This document shows, one piece after another, positions 8,928-15,070 of a stretch of DNA of 15,070 nucleotides. Numbering within the stretch: the stretch's first letter is position 1; every line of letters begins with the position of its first letter. The notes under the pieces are model-generated. The model saw only the letters and a program-made list of their open reading frames with translations. It searched no databases and was not told where the DNA came from. The translations under genes and the position numbers were made by a program. Location of the stretch: the NCBI GenBank assembly GCA_002305535.1, contig DBRE01000065.1:1817-16886 (forward strand). Reading direction: 5' to 3'. This DNA comes from Syntrophomonas sp. UBA1376. Its GTDB lineage: Bacteria > Bacillota > Syntrophomonadia > Syntrophomonadales > Syntrophomonadaceae.

Positions 8928-10400
8928 ATGAAGAAAAAAGTATGGGTAATAATCATCGCTGCCATCATTATGTGTTGGGCTTACTTTTTAGGTACCGTAA
9001 ATCAAACCGGTACCGAGGTAGCTGCCACGTCAGACTATAATGGCCCTGATTTTTCCTCTCCATTTCCGGCACCTGGCAAAACACTCTATAGGATGAGTCT
9101 GTATCTGGACACCGATACCAGGACTTTACATGGCACCACGTTACTTACCACCAATAATACCAGTGACCAGGTTCTATCCGAGCTCTGGTTTACCATTTAT
9201 GCGGATGCTTTTAGCCGAGCCAGTACGACTCCGGCGCCGATGTCAGCCTATTATGCAGGATTTAATTCTGCTGGCATAGAATTCGACGAGATCTTAGTCA
9301 ACTTCAAGCCGGTGGATTATATCAAGGATGATGTGTCTCTTCAACTGATGCCTACCGAGGATATATTACCAGGTCAGGATATAACCGTAGAAATGCAATG
9401 GAAATCCCAAATCCCGCTGTTATCATATCGTTATGGCTATAAAGATGGAGTATTTATGCTGGGCAGCTTTTATCCAGTTCTGAATGTATATGATGACCAG
9501 GGTTGGAGAACTTCATACAATTCAGCTTTTGGTGATCCCTTCTGTTTTAATTGTGCTGATTTTGTGGTGCGCTTGAACATTCCAGAAGCCTATAGTATGG
9601 TATCAACGGGGAGTATTGTGGAGAAAATAGCAGAAGGCAATGGCAGGTATTTTGTGACTGCGGCGGCCGAAAACGTGCGCGATTTTGGCTTGGTGGTCTA
9701 TGATCAGTATCAGGAATTTACACGAACCGCCTCTGGACAAACGGTTTCCCACTATGTTCCTGCTGGAGTAAGTAGAGATATGGGGCCTATACTGAAAGAA
9801 ACGATTGATATTTTGGACTTCTTCTCCTGCACCTGGGGATCCTACCCCTATCCAGATTTTAAGGTAGTTTTTGTACCTATGAAAGGCTTTCATGGTATGG
9901 AATATTCAGGCTTGATATTTCTATCTGAAGATTTGCTGTCACCCGCAACAGATCAGCAGCATACTCGGTTTATTCTGGCCCATGAAATAGCCCATCAGTG
10001 GTGGTATGGGATAGTGGGGAATGATCAGTTACGTGAGCCCTGGCTTGATGAGGGCCTGGCAAACTGGGGAGCATATAAATACCTACATCAGCAGGGAATG
10101 GATATGTCAGGAGGTAAGTCCGCCAGCAGCCCTACCAACTTGAGCCGCGAGTTGAACGAAATGTATTCGCGTAATGATTATTATTCTACTATTTATTCAG
10201 GGGGAGAGTCTTTTTGGTGGGGATTGGAGCAGGAGCTGGGGGAAGAAAAAGTTAAGCAGGTATTACGAAGTTATCTGGCGAATTACCGTTTTCAAATAGC
10301 TACCACCGAAGATTTGCTCCAGATAATCCAACAGGAAGCCCATTATGACATGCAAGAGTATTTTGCTGATTGGTTTAGCCATGAAAACCAGCAAGATTAA
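8928..10400 (+). CDS. M1-family (gluzincin) zinc metallopeptidase, membrane-anchored or secreted
   Basis: This 490-residue protein has the M1 aminopeptidase fold signature. The zinc site is HEIAH at residues 352-356, with the third ligand E375 in WLDEGLANW, exactly 18 residues after H356. The substrate-binding 'GAMEN'-like motif is GMEY at 323-326, and Y423 in IYSGGESFWW is the likely catalytic tyrosine. The N-terminal beta domain (about 40-250) contains the family's 'LWFTIYADAF' segment. The protein stops soon after the catalytic domain, lacking the long C-terminal helical domain of PepN-type enzymes. Residues 6-22 form a hydrophobic segment that could be a signal anchor or an uncleaved signal peptide, so the enzyme acts outside the membrane. 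An unusual C206-F-N-C209 pair sits in the beta domain. It lies 45 bp after the SLH gene with a poor ribosome site. Its substrate is unknown; trimming of peptides or surface proteins is possible. Confidence 0.9.
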   Translation: MKKKVWVIIIAAIIMCWAYFLGTVNQTGTEVAATSDYNGPDFSSPFPAPGKTLYRMSLYLDTDTRTLHGTTLLTTNNTSDQVLSELWFTIYADAFSRASTTPAPMSAYYAGFNSAGIEFDEILVNFKPVDYIKDDVSLQLMPTEDILPGQDITVEMQWKSQIPLLSYRYGYKDGVFMLGSFYPVLNVYDDQGWRTSYNSAFGDPFCFNCADFVVRLNIPEAYSMVSTGSIVEKIAEGNGRYFVTAAAENVRDFGLVVYDQYQEFTRTASGQTVSHYVPAGVSRDMGPILKETIDILDFFSCTWGSYPYPDFKVVFVPMKGFHGMEYSGLIFLSEDLLSPATDQQHTRFILAHEIAHQWWYGIVGNDQLREPWLDEGLANWGAYKYLHQQGMDMSGGKSASSPTNLSRELNEMYSRNDYYSTIYSGGESFWWGLEQELGEEKVKQVLRSYLANYRFQIATTEDLLQIIQQEAHYDMQEYFADWFSHENQQD

Positions 10401-10437
10401 GATGTAGAGAGCAACTACTTATAGTAAAGGTGAGAAT

Positions 10438-10479
10438 TCCCTGTTCAAAAGAAATTATAATAGGCCTTCTGAACAGGGA
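10438..10479 (+). repeat. Imperfect inverted repeat with TATAAT in the loop, upstream of argS
   Basis: The left arm TCCCTGTTCAAAAG (10438-10451) and right arm CTTCTGAACAGGGA (10466-10479) pair over 14 bp with a single A-C mismatch. The 14-nt loop contains a perfect TATAAT (10456-10461). No T-run follows on either strand, so it is a poor intrinsic terminator. No good -35 box lies 16-19 bp before the TATAAT. It could be an operator overlapping a -10 box, an RNA hairpin at the end of the surface-cluster transcript, or part of the argS leader. The pairing is seen directly; the role is not known. Confidence 0.6.
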
Positions 10480-10512
10480 TTATATATTGCAGTTAAGGGC
10501 AGGAGGTAAGAA

Positions 10513-12195
10513 ATGAACCCGATCGAGTCAATCCAAGAATCCATACGGGGGAAAATAGTAGAGGCTATCAACCAAGCTGTGCAAACTGAACAACTAAACA
10601 TTGAAACTATACCCGACTTTGTGATCGAGGTTCCCCGGGAAAAAGAACATGGCGACTTTGCTGTTAATGTGGCTATGTTGCTGGCGCGTCAGGCCCGCAT
10701 GGCTCCTGGCAAAATCGCGGCTATCTTGGTGGACATTATGGAGCAGAATGGGGATCCCCAGATTGAGCGAGTAGAGGTGGCTGGGGCTGGGTTCATCAAT
10801 TTTTTTCTCAGCAAAGCTTGGCTATATGACATTCCGGGCCTAATTCACCAAATGGGTGACCGTTATGGTAGTAACCCTAACCACCAGGGCAAAGTGCAGG
10901 TGGAATTTGTCAGTGCCAATCCCACTGGTAATCTACATATGGGCAATGCCCGCGGAGGTGCTATCGGAGATTCACTGGCTAATATACTGGATAGGGCCGG
11001 TTATCAGGTAGAGAGAGAGTACTATGTGAATGATGCCGGCAACCAAATTGAAATCTTTGCCGATTCCTTGGAAGCTCGTTATCTCCAACTCACCGGACAC
11101 AATGTCTCTTTTCCGGAGAATGGCTATGCCGGACAGGATGTAATCGACACCGTCAAAAGCATAATATCTAAATATGGAAGCGACCTGGGGGAGCTCTCTG
11201 CTGAGGAGCGCCGTTCCTTGATAGTTGACTATGCTCTTGAGGAAAAAGTAGCTTATATAGAAAACACGCTCGCCAGTTTCGGTATCAGCTATGATGTCTG
11301 GTTCCATGAGAAGAGTCTGTACGAAAGCGGAGAGATCGACCGAGTGTTGTCTGACCTGGAGGAAAAAGGTTTTGTCTATGAAAGCGAAGGGGCCTTATGG
11401 TTTAAGTCCACGCGCTTTGGCGACGAGAAAGATGAGGTGGTCAGACGCGCTAATGGATTGCCCACCTACTTTGCGGCAGATATTGCCTATCATCGCGATA
11501 AATTTGCCCGTGGTTTTGACTGGGTCATAAATGTATGGGGTGCCGATCATCATGGCCATATCGCCCGCATGAAGGGAGCTATGGAAGCTCTGGGCATAGA
11601 ACCTGATCGACTCGATGTTGTACTCATGCAGTTAGTGAGGCTTTATCGCAAAGGCAACCTGGTGAGGATGTCCAAACGTACCGGAACCACCATTTCTCTG
11701 GATGAATTAATTGAAGAAGTAGGAAAAGATGCGGCGCGTTTCTTTTTCGTTATGCGCAGTCCGGATAGTCATTTAGACTTTGATATGGAACTGGCTAAAC
11801 AGCAGAGTCAGGAAAACCCGGTTTATTATGTGCAGTACGCTCATGCTCGTATCTGCAGCATCTTCCGTCAGGCCAAAGCTGCCGGTGTGCTTATGAGCGC
11901 GGTTGAGGAGATCGATGCCAGCCTCTTGATAGAAGAAGAAGAGATCGAATTATTGCGTAAGCTGGCGGACTTCCCGGAGGAAATCAAAATATCCGCCCGC
12001 ACCCTGGCCCCCCATCGTATTGCCAGGTATGTAATGGATCTGGCTGGATTATTCCACAGCTTTTACAATCACCATCGGGTGTTGAATGATAATCAGAGTC
12101 TTCAGGATGCCCGTTTGCTTCTGATGGAGACGACGCGCATCACGATCAAGAATGCTCTGCAAATACTGGGCGTAACAGCGCCTGAACAAATGTAG
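10513..12195 (+). CDS. argS: Arginine--tRNA ligase (arginyl-tRNA synthetase)
   Basis: This class Ia synthetase charges tRNA-Arg with arginine in the cytoplasm, using ATP. At 560 residues it has the usual family length. The N-terminal tRNA-binding (Add-1) domain (about 1-115) contains EVPREKEHGDFAVNVAM. The catalytic domain follows, with FVSANPTGNLHMGNARGG; here HMGN (142-145) is the HIGH signature. YYVNDAGNQI follows it, and the KMSKS loop is represented by RMSKRTG (MSK at 386-388). The C-terminal DALR anticodon-binding domain (about 440-560) includes VYYVQYAHARICSIFRQA and ends in ALQILGVTAPEQM, as is typical. The ATG start follows a perfect AGGAGGT at 10501-10507. No T-box leader motif is visible in the 112-bp gap upstream. 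The next gene starts 17 bp after the stop with its own strong ribosome site. Confidence 0.98.
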   Translation: MNPIESIQESIRGKIVEAINQAVQTEQLNIETIPDFVIEVPREKEHGDFAVNVAMLLARQARMAPGKIAAILVDIMEQNGDPQIERVEVAGAGFINFFLSKAWLYDIPGLIHQMGDRYGSNPNHQGKVQVEFVSANPTGNLHMGNARGGAIGDSLANILDRAGYQVEREYYVNDAGNQIEIFADSLEARYLQLTGHNVSFPENGYAGQDVIDTVKSIISKYGSDLGELSAEERRSLIVDYALEEKVAYIENTLASFGISYDVWFHEKSLYESGEIDRVLSDLEEKGFVYESEGALWFKSTRFGDEKDEVVRRANGLPTYFAADIAYHRDKFARGFDWVINVWGADHHGHIARMKGAMEALGIEPDRLDVVLMQLVRLYRKGNLVRMSKRTGTTISLDELIEEVGKDAARFFFVMRSPDSHLDFDMELAKQQSQENPVYYVQYAHARICSIFRQAKAAGVLMSAVEEIDASLLIEEEEIELLRKLADFPEEIKISARTLAPHRIARYVMDLAGLFHSFYNHHRVLNDNQSLQDARLLLMETTRITIKNALQILGVTAPEQM

Positions 12196-12211
12196 AAGGA
12201 GGTTATCGATC

Positions 12212-12445
12212 ATGCAGCAGAGGAAACGCAGTGAAGCTGATTGGGCAGTAGAGATATTGCTGGAAAAGAAAGAGCCCATTTATTATCTGGAATTGATCAA
12301 GGAGATAAGCACGCGAATGGGACGAAGCCAGGATGAGCAGGCTCTGACTTCAATTTATACCAGACTCAATCTGGATAACCGTCTGGTTTATCAGGGAGAT
12401 GGATTTTGGTTTTATGATACCAACCGTATTTTAACAGAGGAGTGA
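12212..12445 (+). CDS. Small HARE-HTH protein similar to the N-terminal domain of RNA polymerase delta subunit
   Basis: This 77-residue protein matches the pattern of the HARE-HTH winged-helix domain at the start of Bacillus RpoE (delta): 'A.EIL.EKKEPIYYLELIKEI', then 'YTRLNLDNRLVYQGDGFWFYD'. The delta counterparts are 'HELFEEHKKPVPFQELLNEI' and 'FYTDLNIDGRF...W', recalled from memory. It lacks the long acidic C-terminal tail that delta uses to modulate RNA polymerase, since the stop comes right after the fold. In Bacillus, rpoE lies directly upstream of pyrG; here a hydrolase gene lies between, which still supports the relationship. The ATG start is fixed by AAGGAGGT at 12196-12203. A role as a short delta-like polymerase partner or a DNA-binding regulator is inferred. 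Confidence 0.8.
   Translation: MQQRKRSEADWAVEILLEKKEPIYYLELIKEISTRMGRSQDEQALTSIYTRLNLDNRLVYQGDGFWFYDTNRILTEE
12438..12442 (+). promoter_or_regulatory. Ribosome binding site that sets a GTG start
   Basis: AGGAG lies inside the last codons of the HARE-HTH gene, 7 bases before the GTG at 12450. An ATG at 12448-12450 overlaps this GTG but is followed at once by TGA in its own frame (ATGTGA), so only the GTG can open the hydrolase gene. Confidence 0.7.
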
Positions 12446-12449
12446 TAAT

Positions 12450-13088
12450 GTGAAGATCAACTGGTTAGGCCATGCATCATTTTTGATCAACAGTCATGGC
12501 CACCGCCTTATCACCGATCCCTGTGATGAACGCTGTGGTTACCAGCCATGGCATGAAGCAGTGGATGTTGCTACGGTCAGTCATGATCATTACGATCACA
12601 ATGCAGTAGACCACCTGATGGGGGATCCCCGTATTGTTAAAGAAGAGCTGAACCCGATAAATGTACATGGTTTCACCATCCAAGGATTTCGCTCCTACCA
12701 TGACAAGAAACAAGGGCAGGAACGAGGCCACAATTATATATATAAGATTACTGCTGAGAACATGGATCTTCTTCATCTGGGGGATCAAGGAACCTTGCTG
12801 GACGAAAGCCTGATAGAGCAGATCGGTAATGTGGATATTATGATGGTACCGGTAGGTGGTCGTTATACGGTGGATGCTGCTGAAGCAGCTGTCCTGGTCG
12901 ATCAACTGCAGCCGCGTATTGTAATTCCCATGCATTATAAAACTCCCCAGGGCACTGTACAGGTAGCACCCGTTGAAGATTTTTTATCCCGCTATGATCA
13001 GGTGGTAAAATGTCCGGTTTTGACCATTACCGCTCAAGAACTTCCTAAAGCAAGGCAGATAATAGTTTTAGAGCTTTTCACCGGTTGA
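12450..13088 (+). CDS. UlaG-like metallo-beta-lactamase-fold metal-dependent hydrolase
   Basis: The 212-residue protein starts at GTG, with the family opening KINWLGHASFLI, and is close to full length for this subfamily (COG2220-like). The metal-binding motif HxHxDH is HDHYDH at residues 45-50 (H45, H47, D49, H50). Further likely ligands are H84 (SYHD), H109 and D112 (LLHLGDQG) and H162 (PMHYK). The fold is that of zinc- or manganese-dependent hydrolases related to UlaG and UPF0173 proteins. Their substrates are mostly unknown, so no reaction is assigned. There is no signal peptide, so it is cytoplasmic. The gene begins four bases after the HARE-HTH stop, indicating one transcript with argS and the HTH gene; pyrG follows 87 bp later. 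Confidence 0.9.
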   Translation: MKINWLGHASFLINSHGHRLITDPCDERCGYQPWHEAVDVATVSHDHYDHNAVDHLMGDPRIVKEELNPINVHGFTIQGFRSYHDKKQGQERGHNYIYKITAENMDLLHLGDQGTLLDESLIEQIGNVDIMMVPVGGRYTVDAAEAAVLVDQLQPRIVIPMHYKTPQGTVQVAPVEDFLSRYDQVVKCPVLTITAQELPKARQIIVLELFTG

Positions 13089-13161
13089 CCACAGCCTTAA
13101 GAAGAAGGTACAATTGCAAAAGATTTGGTTTTGGCACAGATATATATTGGGCAAGGGAAAG

Positions 13162-13168
13162 AGAGGGG
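13162..13168 (+). promoter_or_regulatory. pyrG: Ribosome binding site supporting the TTG start of pyrG
   Basis: AGAGGGG ends 7 bases before the TTG at 13176. No ATG or GTG in the pyrG frame lies close enough to keep the conserved N-terminus (MTKYIFITGGVVSSLGKG), so the TTG is the natural start. Confidence 0.6.
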
Positions 13169-13175
13169 CTAGAGT

Positions 13176-14783
13176 TTGACCAAGTATATATTCATTACGG
13201 GCGGAGTGGTTTCTTCTCTAGGCAAAGGCATCACCGCTGCTTCCTTAGGAAGGATATTAAAAAGCCGCGGATTAAAAGTATTACTACAGAAGTTTGATCC
13301 CTACATAAATGTAGATCCTGGCACCATGAGCCCCTACCAACACGGCGAGGTTTTTGTCACGGAAGACGGTGCGGAAACCGATTTGGATGTGGGTCATTAT
13401 GAAAGATTTGTAGATGTTAACTTATCCCGCTATGCCAATTACACCACCGGGCGGATTTACCAGACAGTTCTGGATAAGGAACGGCGGGGCGATTATCTAG
13501 GACAAACTGTCCAGGTCATACCACATATTACTAACGAAATCAAAGACCGGGTCACTTTCATGGAAGAGGAAATGCACCCGGATGTTATTATAAGTGAAAT
13601 CGGTGGAACAGTAGGCGATATTGAATCCCTGCCATTTTTGGAAGCCATCCGGCAGTTAAAATTTGACCTAGGCAAGGAACGGGTTTTATATATTCATGTA
13701 ACCCTCATTCCCTACATACGTGCTGCCAGTGAATTAAAAACCAAACCTACTCAGCACAGTGTAAAAGAGCTACGCAGCATAGGAATCCAACCTGATATTC
13801 TGGTCTGCCGAACGGAGCAGGATCTCTCCGAAGAATTAAAAGCCAAACTGGCACTATTCTGTGATGTGGATCGGGAAGCAGTTATACAGCTGAAGGATGC
13901 TACGTCCATATATGAAGTGCCCTTGATGTTGGCTGAAGAAGGCATGGATCGAGAAGTGATCAAAAGGCTGTCTTTGACTTGTCAAAGGGCTGATCTGGCT
14001 GAGTGGCAGGAGATTGTCAATAAGGTAAGAAATTTGGATCGCCAGGTTACCATTGGCCTGGTGGGCAAATATGTGGAACTGCCCGATGCCTATCTCAGTA
14101 TTGTGGAAGCGCTAAGGCATGCGGGATTTCAGTATAATAGCGATATCAATATTCGCTGGGTAAATGCTGAACTGATAGAAAAGGAAGGGCCTGAGGCTTT
14201 GCTTTCCGGAGTAGACGCTATTTTAGTCCCAGGAGGCTTTGGGGAACGGGGCATAGAAGGCAAGATAGCTACTGCTGGTTATGCCCGGGAGAACAAGATC
14301 CCGTATCTGGGGATTTGTTTAGGAATGCAGTGCGCCATTATAGAGTTTGCCCGCCAGGTCTGTGAGTTGCAAGATGCACACAGCTCGGAATTTTCCAGCG
14401 AAAGCAGCAATCCGGTAGTATACTTGATGCCTGATCAGAAAAATGTTGAAAACAAAGGCGGAACCATGCGCTTGGGAGTTTACCCCTGTCGTTTGCAACC
14501 TGGTACCGAGGCTCACCGCCTTTATGGCCAGGATGCTATTGAGGAACGGCATCGGCACCGTTATGAGGTGAACAATGATTATCGTACTATTCTGCAAGAG
14601 AATGGATTGGTGATCAGCGGGTTGTCACCTGACGATCAGCTGGTAGAAATGATCGAGTTACCAGATCATCCTTGGTTTGTGGGCTGTCAGTTCCATCCCG
14701 AATTGAAATCACGGCCTAATCGACCGCACCCGCTGTTTCTCGGTCTTATAGAACATGCTTTAGCCCAACAGGATAAACAATAA
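13176..14783 (+). CDS. pyrG: CTP synthase (glutamine-hydrolysing)
   Basis: CTP synthase makes CTP from UTP, ATP and glutamine, the last step of pyrimidine nucleotide synthesis. The 535-residue length is standard. The N-terminal synthetase domain shows the P-loop-like GGVVSSLGKGITAASLG (about 9-25), DPYINVDPGTMSPYQHGEVF, the EIGGTVGDIES motif and KTKPTQHSVKELRSIGIQPD, which lies in the UTP/CTP site region. The C-terminal class I glutamine amidotransferase domain has GGFGERG, the nucleophile C381 in LGICLGMQCAI, and the partners H507 and E509 in GCQFHPELKSRP. All catalytic residues I can check are present. The start is TTG. In Bacillus, pyrG is controlled by CTP-sensitive attenuation; the 87-bp gap here holds no terminator hairpin, so that mechanism is not visible. 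Confidence 0.98.
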   Translation: MTKYIFITGGVVSSLGKGITAASLGRILKSRGLKVLLQKFDPYINVDPGTMSPYQHGEVFVTEDGAETDLDVGHYERFVDVNLSRYANYTTGRIYQTVLDKERRGDYLGQTVQVIPHITNEIKDRVTFMEEEMHPDVIISEIGGTVGDIESLPFLEAIRQLKFDLGKERVLYIHVTLIPYIRAASELKTKPTQHSVKELRSIGIQPDILVCRTEQDLSEELKAKLALFCDVDREAVIQLKDATSIYEVPLMLAEEGMDREVIKRLSLTCQRADLAEWQEIVNKVRNLDRQVTIGLVGKYVELPDAYLSIVEALRHAGFQYNSDINIRWVNAELIEKEGPEALLSGVDAILVPGGFGERGIEGKIATAGYARENKIPYLGICLGMQCAIIEFARQVCELQDAHSSEFSSESSNPVVYLMPDQKNVENKGGTMRLGVYPCRLQPGTEAHRLYGQDAIEERHRHRYEVNNDYRTILQENGLVISGLSPDDQLVEMIELPDHPWFVGCQFHPELKSRPNRPHPLFLGLIEHALAQQDKQ

Positions 14784-14790
14784 GCAATAG

Positions 14791-14829
14791 AAAAGGGTCT
14801 GTATCTTTCATAGGATACAGACCCTTTTT
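14791..14829. terminator. Bidirectional intrinsic terminator between convergent genes
   Basis: A perfect 15-bp stem is formed by AAAAGGGTCTGTATC (14791-14805) and GATACAGACCCTTTT (14814-14828), with an 8-nt loop. The T tract (14825-14829) ends the pyrG transcript on the plus strand. The A tract on the left arm gives a matching T tract for the minus-strand gene. It sits just after the pyrG stop and 11 bp from the stop of the convergent gene, so it can serve both. Confidence 0.92.
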
Positions 14830-14839
14830 AGGTTTCTGA

Positions 14840-15070
14840 TTAAAAAGGTATGCGATTGGTGCGTGACCAGATTTTCATCTCCTTGGCAGAAGCGATCAGA
14901 TCATCGCGGAAATCAGGATGAGCCAGGTTGATCAAGGCTTCTGCACGTCCCCAGGTGGACTTGGCTTTCAGGTTAGCTTTACCATACTCAGTTACCACGT
15001 ATTGAACCTGGGTGCGAGGTACAGTAACAGCTGCGCCAGGTGTCAGCATGGGACGAATACGGGAATGAAC
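14840..15070 (-). CDS. Acetyl-CoA hydrolase/4-hydroxybutyrate CoA-transferase family protein (C-terminal part only)
   Basis: The minus-strand frame is open to the right edge and ends at TAA (14842-14840), giving the last 76-77 residues; the codon for the internal Met at 15049 is not the true start. The visible part carries the family's C-terminal signature: SRIRPMLTPGAAVTVPRTQV, then QYVVTEYGKANLKAKSTWGR, then AEALINLAHPDFRDDL. Members move CoA between acyl-CoA and carboxylates such as acetate, butyrate or 4-hydroxybutyrate. The catalytic glutamate lies in the part outside the window, so the exact substrate cannot be told. This gene is convergent with pyrG and is not part of its operon. In syntrophic butyrate oxidisers such transferases are abundant, which fits my guess at the host. 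Confidence 0.88.
   Translation of the reverse strand, partial: VHSRIRPMLTPGAAVTVPRTQVQYVVTEYGKANLKAKSTWGRAEALINLAHPDFRDDLIASAKEMKIWSRTNRIPF

Noticed and set aside
10438..10479. Intrinsic terminator for the peptidase gene
   Set aside because: The stem is acceptable but no run of T follows on either strand; it is listed only as an inverted repeat.
10401..10512. T-box riboswitch controlling argS
   Set aside because: The gap is only 112 bp and lacks the conserved T-box sequence and a terminator with T-run.
13085..13297. Plus-strand 70-residue reading frame starting TTG across the hydrolase end and the start of pyrG
   Set aside because: Most of it overlaps the well-conserved pyrG N-terminus in another frame, it has no ribosome site, and its composition (many Arg and Lys) is that of a shadow frame.
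14791..14829. Possible mobile-element end or repeat at the perfect inverted repeat after pyrG
   Set aside because: Position between convergent stops, short loop and flanking T/A tracts fit a bidirectional terminator fully.

Overview
The window reads as ordinary chromosomal sequence of a low-to-mid GC Bacillota (Firmicutes). I infer an anaerobic, Syntrophomonas-like clostridial relative. The evidence is SLH-type surface anchoring, strong AGGAGG ribosome sites, a delta-subunit-like HARE-HTH gene close to pyrG (as rpoE-pyrG in Bacillus), and the end of an acetyl-CoA hydrolase/4-hydroxybutyrate CoA-transferase family gene, common in butyrate-oxidising syntrophs. The family-level placement is an inference, not proven by the sequence.

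Region 1 (2-10400) is a same-strand, closely spaced cluster for the cell surface. It begins with a giant adhesin-like protein of about ten IPT/TIG-type Ig domains plus one fibronectin type III domain; its 5' end lies outside the window. Four bases later comes an exported protein built from about six repeats of a small beta-rich module. Then comes an exported protein with three C-terminal SLH domains, and then a membrane-anchored or secreted M1-family (gluzincin) zinc peptidase. Only the third protein has an SLH cell-wall anchor in view, so the set may be a surface layer split over several polypeptides.

Region 2 (10401-14783) is a housekeeping block on the same strand: argS, a 77-residue HARE-HTH protein, a UlaG-like metallo-beta-lactamase-fold hydrolase (GTG start) and pyrG (TTG start). 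The 112-bp gap before argS holds an imperfect inverted repeat with a TATAAT in its loop. The first three genes are nearly contiguous; pyrG follows after 87 bp.

Region 3 (14784-15070) holds a perfect 15-bp stem-loop terminator between convergent genes and the C-terminal 77 residues of the CoA-transferase family gene on the minus strand.

There is no gene-free stretch over 300 bases. I see no tRNA, rRNA, CRISPR array, insertion sequence or phage gene. The least described material is the surface cluster. Nothing here clearly amounts to a wholly new defence or mobile system.
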